From positions 1 to 5,283 of the forward strand of contig JAAFHJ010000376.1 of assembly GCA_013298325.1 (NCBI GenBank): a stretch of DNA of 5,283 bases. Reading direction: 5' to 3'. The notes below the pieces were generated by a model, which saw nothing but the letters and a program-made list of their open reading frames with translations, was not told the DNA's origin and did not search any database. Below, in pieces: positions 1 through 5,245 of this stretch. The position numbers and the translations under genes are program-made. The DNA is from Myxococcales bacterium (GTDB lineage Bacteria; Myxococcota_A; Polyangia; Polyangiales; Polyangiaceae). Position 1 is the stretch's first letter, and the number at the start of each line of letters is the position of its first letter.

Positions 1-104
1 GTGCGGAAGATTTCATGGCGGCGGCAAACCTTCCATTGTGCCTGGCGGTAGGGGCTCGCGGAACGCAAAAAGGATCTTTCCGGCGAGCGCCCGAATGCTC
101 GTTT

Positions 105-136
105 GCGGGGCCGTTCCCCGCTAGCCTGCGCCCCGC
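105..136 (+). promoter_or_regulatory. Leader hairpin with a possible mutually exclusive partner, just before the lipoprotein start
   Basis: A perfect 6-bp stem, gcgggg (105-110) with ccccgc (116-121), has a 5-nt loop. The same left arm extended by one base (gcggggc, 105-111) is fully complementary to gccccgc at 130-136, two nucleotides before the ATG at 139. The two pairings cannot form together. The second would lie in the ribosome-binding region, which has no obvious Shine-Dalgarno. This could be translational control, or chance in GC-rich DNA. The rest of 1-104 shows no promoter that I can defend. Confidence 0.25.
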
Positions 137-138
137 GT

Positions 139-1341
139 ATGCGCCCCCTTTTCCTTGCCCTCGCCCTCGCGTTGCCGGTCGCCTGCACGTCGCTCCCGAC
201 GATCACGGAGCCGCCCGTCGATGCTGGCGCCGACGCGTCCCTCGACGCAACCGCCGACAGCACCCTCCCCGACAGTGCCCTCCCCGACGCCGGCCCCCCT
301 GACAGCGCCCTCCCCGACGGTGCGCCCTCCGACGGGGGCGATGCGGGCACCGCTACTGATAGTGGCCCCGACGATGCGGGCTCGACCGTCGATGGACTCC
401 GCGCAGGATGCAGCGGCTCGCGGGGGGCGGTGTCGCTGCCGCAAGTCGCCCTCACGGCGACGTCGGTCTACTGGGTCGGGCCGGCGTGCGGGGCTGGCGA
501 CGGCACCCCCGTCCTCCACAAGACCGCACGCACGCGAGTCGCTTCCGGCGCCCCCCTATGCGGCCAAGGGGTTGAATTTGTGCTTCCGCTCGGCGCTCCG
601 GCCTTTCTGCTCCCCACGAGCGCAGGGGTCGCAGTCCTGACGCATGCGCGCAAGGTGTTCCGACTCGACGAAGCGACCGGCGCCCTATCGGAGCAGACGT
701 TCGGCGCCGCACTCCCGCCATCGAACGTGATCGGCGCTGCCGTGGCGATCGGTCTGACGGCCGAGAGGGCGCTGGCGATCGCGTGGATCTCCGCGGGTGG
801 AACACCGCACTACGATTTCGCCGGAGGTACGCTGACCGGAGCAAGCGGTCAGGCGCACGTCGGGATCGCGGTGACGGATACCCCGTCGGCCTACTTCGCC
901 GAGATTCGCAGCGGGCAGCTCAATATCGAAAAGAAACCGGGACTTACGGCCACTGCGAAGAGCGCGAACGTAACGCCGGTCGCCCAAATCCACGTCGCCG
1001 GCCCGATGTTCCTCGTCCGTCAAGGGACGACGCTTTCGTCCAACGTCGGGGGGGACACTCTCGTTCCGCTCCCGGGTATCGTCTCCGATGGGCTCGCGCC
1101 GGCCGTGAATGCACCGGGAGACGTGGTCAGCTTCCAAGCCGCTGAGGCTGTTACTCAGCTGTCGCTCGTCAGCCAAGTGGCGAACTCCTGGGCGGCCAAG
1201 CCGCTGGGCAGTGCGACCCCCTTCGTTGGCATCGGGAGCGCCGTCAGCGCCGCACCCGGCTCGATGGTCGATGTTGCGACGACGGGGACTTGCCCCGCTA
1301 CCGGCGATTCCTTCATCAACTTCGAGCGTTTCGTGAAGTAG
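139..1341 (+). CDS. Secreted lipoprotein with Asp/Pro-rich repeat linker and beta-rich body, function unknown
   Basis: This encodes a 400-aa predicted lipoprotein. The ATG at 139 is chosen because it places a short hydrophobic signal peptide (residues 1-15, LALALALPVA) directly before a lipobox Cys16; an upstream in-frame TTG at 103 would bury that signal. No clear Shine-Dalgarno precedes the ATG. Residues 17-85 are a disordered Ala/Asp/Pro/Ser/Gly linker with five tandem pentapeptides ending in Asp (residues 41-65). Residues 91-400 are rich in alternating hydrophobic strands, including TSVYWV near residue 108. That resembles the strand openings of beta-propeller-like lipoproteins common in Polyangia, but I cannot define blades. 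Cys91, Cys117, Cys141 and Cys385 could form disulfides in the periplasm or outside the cell. Residues +1/+2 after the lipid Cys are Thr-Ser, with no Asp retention signal, so outer-membrane sorting is likely by enterobacterial rules. No catalytic motif is visible. The gene converges on the nucleosidase gene with a 2-nt gap. Confidence 0.87.
   Translation: MRPLFLALALALPVACTSLPTITEPPVDAGADASLDATADSTLPDSALPDAGPPDSALPDGAPSDGGDAGTATDSGPDDAGSTVDGLRAGCSGSRGAVSLPQVALTATSVYWVGPACGAGDGTPVLHKTARTRVASGAPLCGQGVEFVLPLGAPAFLLPTSAGVAVLTHARKVFRLDEATGALSEQTFGAALPPSNVIGAAVAIGLTAERALAIAWISAGGTPHYDFAGGTLTGASGQAHVGIAVTDTPSAYFAEIRSGQLNIEKKPGLTATAKSANVTPVAQIHVAGPMFLVRQGTTLSSNVGGDTLVPLPGIVSDGLAPAVNAPGDVVSFQAAEAVTQLSLVSQVANSWAAKPLGSATPFVGIGSAVSAAPGSMVDVATTGTCPATGDSFINFERFVK
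259..333 (+). repeat. Five-copy 15-bp tandem repeat encoding x-x-[LP]-[PS]-D pentapeptides
   Basis: Residues 41-65 of the lipoprotein read as five consecutive pentapeptides: STLPD, SALPD, AGPPD, SALPD and GAPSD. At DNA level the unit is a degenerate 15-bp repeat built around 'gccctccccgac'. It forms part of the flexible linker between lipid anchor and folded body. The acidic, proline-rich character suggests an extended spacer. Copy number may vary between strains, as is common for in-frame tandem repeats. Confidence 0.8.
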
Positions 1342-1347
1342 GCCTAC
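1338..1347. other. 10-bp perfect palindrome containing both convergent stop codons
   Basis: The sequence gtaggcctac is its own reverse complement. It contains the TAG stop of the plus-strand lipoprotein (1339-1341) and the TAG stop of the minus-strand nucleosidase (1344-1346), leaving 2 nt between the genes. No separate intergenic terminator can fit here. Confidence 0.85.
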
Positions 1348-1940
1348 GCGCCGAGCGCCTTTGCGAGGGCGCTTGCGAGGGTTGCCGATGCGGCCCGGTG
1401 GTGGGCGAGCCAGTCGGCGCGACCGCCGGGGCCGGTTCCGTTGGCGATCGCCAGAAGCGCCCCCGCGGGGACGCTCCGCGCGCGCGCTGCGGCAAAAACG
1501 GCCGCGAGTTCCATGTGTTCCACGGAATGCTCGCCGGTCACCAGCGGCGGCTGCTCGGCGACGGTCACCCCCGGCGTCGTCGCGACCGAAACCCGCGGAA
1601 GCCCGGCGAGCGGCGCGCGCGAAAGCACGGCGAGCGGCGAAGCCGGCAACGGATCACCGACCCCCGCCGGAAGCTCGGTGCCAACCGGCGCGGCGAGGGC
1701 CGCCTGCCGGGCGACGACCAGATCGCCGATCGCGAGCGCTGCGCCCGGGTAAAACCCTGCAGTCCCTACAAAAAGGAGCGACTCCGGTTGATGGCGATCG
1801 AGGGCGGCGATCGTCCCTAGCGGCGCTTCCAGGAGCCCAATGCCGACGGCGGCGAGGACGACATGCTCGCCGAGCCGCTCGCCGAGGGCGGCACGAAGGG
1901 GGGCGAGCTCCGGTTCAAAGGCGGCAACGACGAGAAGCAT
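1344..1940 (-). CDS. mqnB: Nucleosidase of the MTAN/PNP_UDP_1 superfamily, probable futalosine hydrolase
   Basis: This encodes a 198-aa cytosolic protein with the phosphorylase/nucleosidase fold. Landmarks are LLVVAAFEPE at the N-terminus (Glu9, matching catalytic Glu12 of E. coli MTAN), AVGIG (31-35), FVGTAGFYPG (57-66), HMELAAV (142-148, Glu144 matching ribose-binding Glu174) and AIANGTG (164-170). Glu144 and Asn167 are 23 residues apart, the same spacing as Glu174 and Asp197 in MTAN, but Asn replaces the Asp that binds 6-aminopurines. In purine phosphorylases Asn at this position goes with 6-oxopurines. That favours hypoxanthine release from futalosine (menaquinone biosynthesis) over cleavage of methylthioadenosine or S-adenosylhomocysteine. 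The protein is somewhat short for the family. Its ATG lies 13 nt after the stop of the VWA lipoprotein gene, so the two are probably co-transcribed and possibly translationally coupled. An alternative is a nucleosidase of other specificity. The superfamily is secure; the MqnB assignment is likely but not proven. Confidence 0.72.
   Translation of the reverse strand: MLLVVAAFEPELAPLRAALGERLGEHVVLAAVGIGLLEAPLGTIAALDRHQPESLLFVGTAGFYPGAALAIGDLVVARQAALAAPVGTELPAGVGDPLPASPLAVLSRAPLAGLPRVSVATTPGVTVAEQPPLVTGEHSVEHMELAAVFAAARARSVPAGALLAIANGTGPGGRADWLAHHRAASATLASALAKALGA
1352..1375 (+). terminator. Hairpin 10 nt past the lipoprotein stop, without a U tract
   Basis: The arms at 1352-1360 and 1367-1375 pair over about nine base pairs (core agcgcc/ggcgct, with two G-U pairs) around a 6-nt loop. 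The hairpin begins 10 nt after the plus-strand stop and lies inside the 3' end of the opposing nucleosidase gene. No T-run follows, so it is not a classic intrinsic terminator. It may stabilise or pause the lipoprotein transcript, or simply reflect Ala/Leu coding on the other strand. Confidence 0.25.
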
Positions 1941-1953
1941 CCCGCCGTTCTAC

Positions 1954-3069
1954 TCAGAAAATCTGCACGGTGTCGCCGCTCGCGGTCGCGCAGAGCCCCT
2001 CGGGCGTCGGCGATCCGGTGGTCCGCAGGATGTCGGCGGGGGCGAGCGCCTCGGGGGTGCCGGCGAGTTCGCTCGCGAGGACGCGCACGAGGCTCCGCTG
2101 GAGTTTCGTCACGAAATAGCAAGGGATTTTCGGTTCTTGGTGGCTATTGCCGACGCCGGAGTCGTCGGTCAAGAACAGGTAGCGACCGCCGGTCACGAGG
2201 GCGGCGCTCCGCATGGTCCGCTCGAGGAGGTCGTCGACGCCGCTCGAAGCGACCGGATAAATGTGAATCCCCTGCTGGTGGGCGCCGACGATCGCCTGCT
2301 TCATGGCGCCGGCGTTTTCCTGGTGGTGGGGCGCGTCGCCGACCCAAAAGGCGACCTTCGCGACGTCGCCTCCGCTCCGCCAACCGAGCTGGGGGAGCGC
2401 GGCGAGCCCCTTTTCCGGGCTCTCGGGGATGTCACCGCCGCCGCCGGCCGCCTGGGCGCCGAGGGTCGCCGTGAAGGCGCGGGGATCGCCGGTAAAATCG
2501 AAGCTTTTGACGACGTACTCGTCGCCCGCGTCCCGGTAGAGCACGAGCGACCAGCGCTGGCTCGCCCCCGGGAATTTGTCGGCGACCGCTTTGGAAATGC
2601 CCGCAAATTCGGCCGTTAAGTAGCGGAGTTCGTCCCCCATGCTGCCGGTCGTGTCGAGGACGATGGCGGCGTCGACGGCGCTGTGGGGGCTCCGCCGGCC
2701 GGGGGCGAATTCGGCGGCGGCAGCGTCATACTCGGCGCTCGAAAAGGCAGGGGCGCCGGGGACGGCGGCGGTCGTCGCCAGATACTTGTCGAAAAACGAG
2801 TAGTTCAGCGCGTCATCCCAGATCCCTGCCGTGAGCACGCCGGCGCCAACTTGGGCGCTCTGCTCGCCACCGGCGCTGCCCGGGGGCGGCGCCTCACCGG
2901 CACCAACGTCGACAAATCCGTCCCCCGACCCACCGGTGGAGCCCCCTTTGCTGGGGCCGCTCGCGTTGGTTTGCGACACCCCCGCGGACGACGACGACTC
3001 CGACGTGCTGCAGGCAAGCAGCGGAACCCCAAGAACCAGCGCCGAAAGCACACGCAGATAAATCTTCAT
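1954..3069 (-). CDS. Von Willebrand factor type A domain lipoprotein
   Basis: This encodes a 371-aa lipoprotein. The start at 3069 is chosen because it gives a clean signal peptide (LVLGVPLLAC, lipobox Cys20), with a weak AGGG five bases upstream. The longer frame to 3183 only adds an Arg-rich leader. Residues 21-75 are a Ser/Gly linker. Residues 78-97 contain AGIWDDALNYSFFDKYL, an aromatic segment before the domain. The VWA domain spans about 132-305. It has a MIDAS motif DTTGSM (139-144), then LVLYRDAGDEY (176-185), GGGGDIPES (209-217) in place of the usual threonine loop, and the second metal-site acid in FWVGDAP (Asp245). DTTGS with GGGD.PE marks the subclass also found in VwkA-type kinases and hemicentin. 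Cys317 and Cys360 may pair. VWA domains bind protein partners through a metal ion, so an envelope adhesion or scaffold role is inferred; the ligand is unknown. The nucleosidase gene follows 13 nt downstream. Confidence 0.9.
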   Translation of the reverse strand: MKIYLRVLSALVLGVPLLACSTSESSSSAGVSQTNASGPSKGGSTGGSGDGFVDVGAGEAPPPGSAGGEQSAQVGAGVLTAGIWDDALNYSFFDKYLATTAAVPGAPAFSSAEYDAAAAEFAPGRRSPHSAVDAAIVLDTTGSMGDELRYLTAEFAGISKAVADKFPGASQRWSLVLYRDAGDEYVVKSFDFTGDPRAFTATLGAQAAGGGGDIPESPEKGLAALPQLGWRSGGDVAKVAFWVGDAPHHQENAGAMKQAIVGAHQQGIHIYPVASSGVDDLLERTMRSAALVTGGRYLFLTDDSGVGNSHQEPKIPCYFVTKLQRSLVRVLASELAGTPEALAPADILRTTGSPTPEGLCATASGDTVQIF

Positions 3070-3181
3070 GGCGGCCCTACTGCGGCGCGCATGCCAGCGA
3101 AGATTTGCAGAAGTTTGCGCAGCACGTTCGGCGTTGCGACCTGGCAGCACCGTCGCGGCTGGCACACGGCACAAACGCGAC

Positions 3182-3208
3182 AAAGGCCCGGCAGAACGCC
3201 GAGCCCTT
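3182..3208 (-). terminator. Terminator-like hairpin after the ferredoxin gene
   Basis: Arms 3198-3208 and 3182-3192 form an 11-bp stem (two G-U pairs) around a 5-nt loop, 26 nt downstream of the ferredoxin stop. Read on the minus strand, the 3' arm ends in TTT and is followed by GTCGCGTTT, a short T-rich tail. This is the most convincing intrinsic terminator in the window. It would separate ferredoxin transcription from the VWA-nucleosidase pair. The remaining 3070-3181 should hold the VWA promoter, but I cannot identify its elements. Confidence 0.6.
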
Positions 3209-3234
3209 GGGATCTTCGACCGTACCTTCCCGAA

Positions 3235-3540
3235 CTACTTACGGAAGCGGGACGGGTACACGTCTTGGGAAGCGCGCCCCTTGAGGACGTCGTCGTCCGG
3301 GTGGAGGCGAAGGGCGCGCTCGAGGAGGAGCGCCTCTTCTTCGGCGTGCTTCGGATCGGGGAGGCAGCACTCGACGGGGCAGACCGCCTGGCAGGCCTCG
3401 TGGTCGTAAAACCCGACACATTCCGTGCAGAGCTCGGGGTCGATCACGTAGATCTCGTCCCCCTCGCTGATCGCGTCGTTGGGGCACTCGGGCTCGCAGG
3501 CGCCGCAGTTGATGCAGTCCGCAGTGATGTAGGTCGCCAT
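3235..3540 (-). CDS. yfhL: YfhL-type 2[4Fe-4S] ferredoxin
   Basis: This encodes a 101-aa soluble electron carrier. The start MATYITADCINCGAC at 3540 is chosen because it aligns with the compact N-terminus of YfhL-type ferredoxins; the frame upstream of it looks non-coding. The first cluster site is Cys9, Cys12, Cys15 and Cys19-Pro. The second is Cys38, Cys41, Cys50 and Cys54-Pro, with eight residues between its second and third cysteines. This expanded spacing is characteristic of the Allochromatium vinosum/YfhL group, whose clusters have very low and unequal potentials. Extra Cys58 and Cys59 follow, then an acidic helix and a tail ending VYPSRFRK, making the protein about 15 residues longer than E. 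coli YfhL. It probably donates electrons to cytosolic redox or radical-SAM enzymes, but its partner is not identifiable here. There is no clear Shine-Dalgarno. It is transcribed divergently from the downstream lipoprotein and has its own likely terminator. Confidence 0.93.
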   Translation of the reverse strand: MATYITADCINCGACEPECPNDAISEGDEIYVIDPELCTECVGFYDHEACQAVCPVECCLPDPKHAEEEALLLERALRLHPDDDVLKGRASQDVYPSRFRK

Positions 3541-3754
3541 ATTGCGGGCGCGTTCTACCGCAGTCGATGCCGTTCCGCACCCGGGATCCGAAGCCGCCGC
3601 GCCGTTTCGCGCGGAGTTTGTCTCCGGCCGGCGCGACGGATCGGAGAACACGTGCGATAACTCGCGCTCGTCGAACGTAAGTCGCCTTAAAGGCCCGGTT
3701 GGGGACGCTCACCGACGTTTCCACCGTTCCATATTCCTTCCGAAGAGCCCCGCG
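3541..3754. promoter_or_regulatory. 214-nt divergent control region between ferredoxin and unknown lipoprotein
   Basis: Both flanking genes start outward from here, so it should carry two promoters. I cannot assign convincing -35/-10 pairs; the only AT-rich spot is catatt at 3730-3735. Two inverted repeats are visible. One is ccgcgc/gcgcgg (3597-3602 and 3609-3614) with a 6-nt loop. The other is tctccg/cggaga (3621-3626 and 3642-3647) separated by 15 nt, which has the shape of a regulator site. Neither matches an operator I know. A purine patch gaagag (3742-3747) sits 7 nt before the lipoprotein ATG and is the likely ribosome-binding site. Confidence 0.45.
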
Positions 3755-4834
3755 ATGCCGCTACGCCGCCCCATTCTTCTCGCCCTCCCCCTCCTTCTTG
3801 GCGCCGTTGCCTGCGGAACCGCGGAAGAATCGGCCGACGATTTCGGCGACGACTCGCACACCGCCGAGAGCGACTTGACCGTGGCCGAACGGACCGCCCT
3901 CTGCGGGAAGGTCGCGCCGGCGCGCCCGTGGACCGCTGCCGAGGGGGATCGCCTGCTCCAAGAGGTCGTCGCGCGGTTTACCGCCCTAAAGAGCGAAAAC
4001 GACGCGTTGATTGCGTCCCGCGGCGTCGGTCGCTTCCTGGGCGTTCGCACCGCAATTGCGAAGAAAATCGACGCCGGGGACTTCGCCGGCGCCGCCGCCG
4101 ACCTCGCGCCGTACATCAAGAAGGACGCGAAGGGGGTCCCCGTCGCGTCGGCCAACGCCATCGCCCGCGAACTTGCCGGAACCAGCTGCATCGGCCGCGC
4201 CTACGCGATTCTCCGCGAGGCCTACGCGGCGATCGGTCGCTCCAGCGAGTGGGACGCCATCGAAAAATGCGGGCGCGCCTGGGACAGCGACGGACTCCAC
4301 GTCCAGGACGCCCTCATCCGCGACGGATGGAAATCGCCGTCGCTCGGCTTCGTCACCGACCGCGCAAAGCTCCCGGGGACTGCCGACGAGCGCGCCCTTC
4401 ACCAGGGCCTCGTTTCGTCGGCCGGCAAGAAGTACTTCGGCGTGCCGGTCGCGCCAAACCTCCTCGCCGACTTCCTGCCGACGCCGGGAAGCACGACCGC
4501 CAAAAAAGACGCCGCCCTTCTCGCCCTCGGAAAGTCGAAGTTTCTCGCGTTTGGCACGTTTCGAGCCGCCTTCCACGTCCCGCTCGTCGTCCCGGCGAGT
4601 GTGGTCCCCGCGTCGCTCGCCCCGGCCGGCAGCGCCGGTGTCGCCTGGAAAGCGGCGAAAGATCGCGGCGAGCCTTTCATCTTTGAATCCCACAGCCTCC
4701 GCCAGCCCTGGGACCCGACGAATTTCGAAGTTCGTCCGATGACTGCCGCCATTCAAGAGACGATGAACGGCACGGTGATTTATGCGACGGGGACGCTCTT
4801 GTTCGCCCCGTTCAGCGCCGAAGTCCGCCCGTAA
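3755..4834 (+). CDS. Secreted lipoprotein of unknown family
   Basis: This encodes a 359-aa predicted lipoprotein. The ATG at 3755 gives a signal peptide (MPLRRPILLALPLLLGAVAC) with lipid-accepting Cys20 and follows a plausible gaagag ribosome-binding patch; longer frames bury the signal. Residues 21-42 are an acidic linker (EESADDFGDDSHTAESD). Residues 43-160 are largely helical and Ala-rich. The centre holds a compact conserved-looking stretch: Cys145, the helix AYAILREAYAAIG, Cys172 in EKCGRAW, then DGLHVQDALIRDGW (179-192). The C-terminal third has hydrophobic strands (AAFHVPLVVP 271-280, FIFESHSLRQPW 308-319) and ends with VIYATGTLLFAPF. Cys50, Cys145 and Cys172 may include a disulfide. 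The Cys172/His182/His274 set loosely recalls papain-like folds, but order and spacing do not fit any family I can name, so no activity is assigned. The stop codon directly abuts the stop of the next, opposing gene. Confidence 0.87.
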   Translation: MPLRRPILLALPLLLGAVACGTAEESADDFGDDSHTAESDLTVAERTALCGKVAPARPWTAAEGDRLLQEVVARFTALKSENDALIASRGVGRFLGVRTAIAKKIDAGDFAGAAADLAPYIKKDAKGVPVASANAIARELAGTSCIGRAYAILREAYAAIGRSSEWDAIEKCGRAWDSDGLHVQDALIRDGWKSPSLGFVTDRAKLPGTADERALHQGLVSSAGKKYFGVPVAPNLLADFLPTPGSTTAKKDAALLALGKSKFLAFGTFRAAFHVPLVVPASVVPASLAPAGSAGVAWKAAKDRGEPFIFESHSLRQPWDPTNFEVRPMTAAIQETMNGTVIYATGTLLFAPFSAEVRP

Positions 4835-5245
4835 TCAGCGCGAGGGGGCTTCCAGCCAAAACGGGAGCCCCGAATACCGAAACGAACCGCGTGTCGGCAG
4901 CGGATACCTCCCCGCGCGAAGCGCCGCCCGAAGCGCCGCAGACGTCGGCGGGCCCTTGGGGGTCGCGCACCGTGCCGGGATCGACCAGGCGTCGGTGCAC
5001 CCCAGGTATTCGCCAAGGGCTTCAATCGCTTCCGCGAGGACGGCAAACGCGTTGGGCCCCGAACGAAACGAGACGCCGTTCTCTTCGGAATCGGGCAGAT
5101 CAACTTCGATCTCAAGGACGCCCGAGTCCCGCACGTAGAAGTGCTCCAGGTAACCGGCAGCGACGGGACAGTGCCGCGCGTAGACGAGCATCAGCCCACC
5201 GCTCGAAACGCGAACCATTCCCGCAAGTTCTTCATTCAACACCAT
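4835..5245 (-). CDS. Small cytosolic protein of unknown family, possibly extending past the window edge
   Basis: From the ATG at 5245 this is 136 aa, without signal peptide or membrane segment. The N-terminal half looks like beta strands (GGLMLVYAR 16-24, EHFYVRDSGVLEIEVDLPD 34-52). It is followed by an amphipathic helix NAFAVLAEAIEALGEYLG (65-82), a Pro/Ala-rich segment and a short tail SFRYSGLPFWLEAPSR. Cysteines are at 26, 83 and 93. I recognise no family; the small alpha/beta shape and size would suit an adaptor or immunity-like protein, but that is a guess. No Shine-Dalgarno precedes the ATG, and the frame upstream stays open to the right edge (5246-5283, reading ...RFPLEAGSD), so translation may start outside the window. 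GC-biased third positions support coding. Its TGA stop is immediately adjacent to the TAA of the converging lipoprotein gene. Confidence 0.75.
   Translation of the reverse strand: MVLNEELAGMVRVSSGGLMLVYARHCPVAAGYLEHFYVRDSGVLEIEVDLPDSEENGVSFRSGPNAFAVLAEAIEALGEYLGCTDAWSIPARCATPKGPPTSAALRAALRAGRYPLPTRGSFRYSGLPFWLEAPSR
4845..4871 (+). terminator. Hairpin 10 nt past the unknown lipoprotein stop, without a U tract
   Basis: The arms ggggcttcc (4845-4853) and gggagcccc (4863-4871) make a 9-bp stem with one G-U pair and a 9-nt loop. The hairpin starts 10 nt after the plus-strand TAA and lies inside the end of the opposing gene. The bases that follow, gaataccg, are not T-rich, so a classic intrinsic terminator is unlikely. 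A transcript-end stabiliser or a U-less terminator is possible. Confidence 0.3.

Noticed and set aside
121..844. Minus- and plus-strand frames inside the first lipoprotein gene
   Set aside because: Low-complexity Arg/Ser/Pro translations with no ribosome-binding site or domain.
1283..1297. Hairpin cgggg/ccccg as a terminator for the nucleosidase transcript
   Set aside because: It has only five base pairs, lies about 47 nt past the stop inside another gene and has no T tract, so it is indistinguishable from chance.
1361..2619. Long plus-strand open frames antisense to the nucleosidase and VWA genes
   Set aside because: Their translations are Arg/Ala-rich low-complexity shadows typical of GC-rich DNA. 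The minus strand carries recognisable domains over the same bases.
3070..3183. Extended N-terminus for the VWA lipoprotein starting at 3183
   Set aside because: It would overlap the terminator hairpin, add an Arg-rich leader and bury the signal peptide that begins at 3069.
3182..3540. Ferredoxin, VWA and nucleosidase genes as a single menaquinone operon
   Set aside because: A 165-nt gap with a terminator-like hairpin separates the ferredoxin from the other two, and no other mqn gene is present in the window.
3182..3698. The 10-mer aaaggcccgg occurring twice (3182-3191 and 3689-3698)
   Set aside because: The first copy is one arm of the ferredoxin terminator. The second lacks a matching opposite arm, so a chance match is the simpler reading.
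3541..3754. Extended N-termini for the ferredoxin (to 3651) and the lipoprotein (from 3542), which would overlap each other
   Set aside because: Neither extension matches the family start or signal peptide. The interval is better explained as a divergent control region.
3928..4756. Long alternative frames on both strands overlapping the 3755-4834 lipoprotein
   Set aside because: They are Arg- or Ser/Pro-rich, have no signal peptide or motif, and overlap a frame with a clear lipobox and biased third positions.
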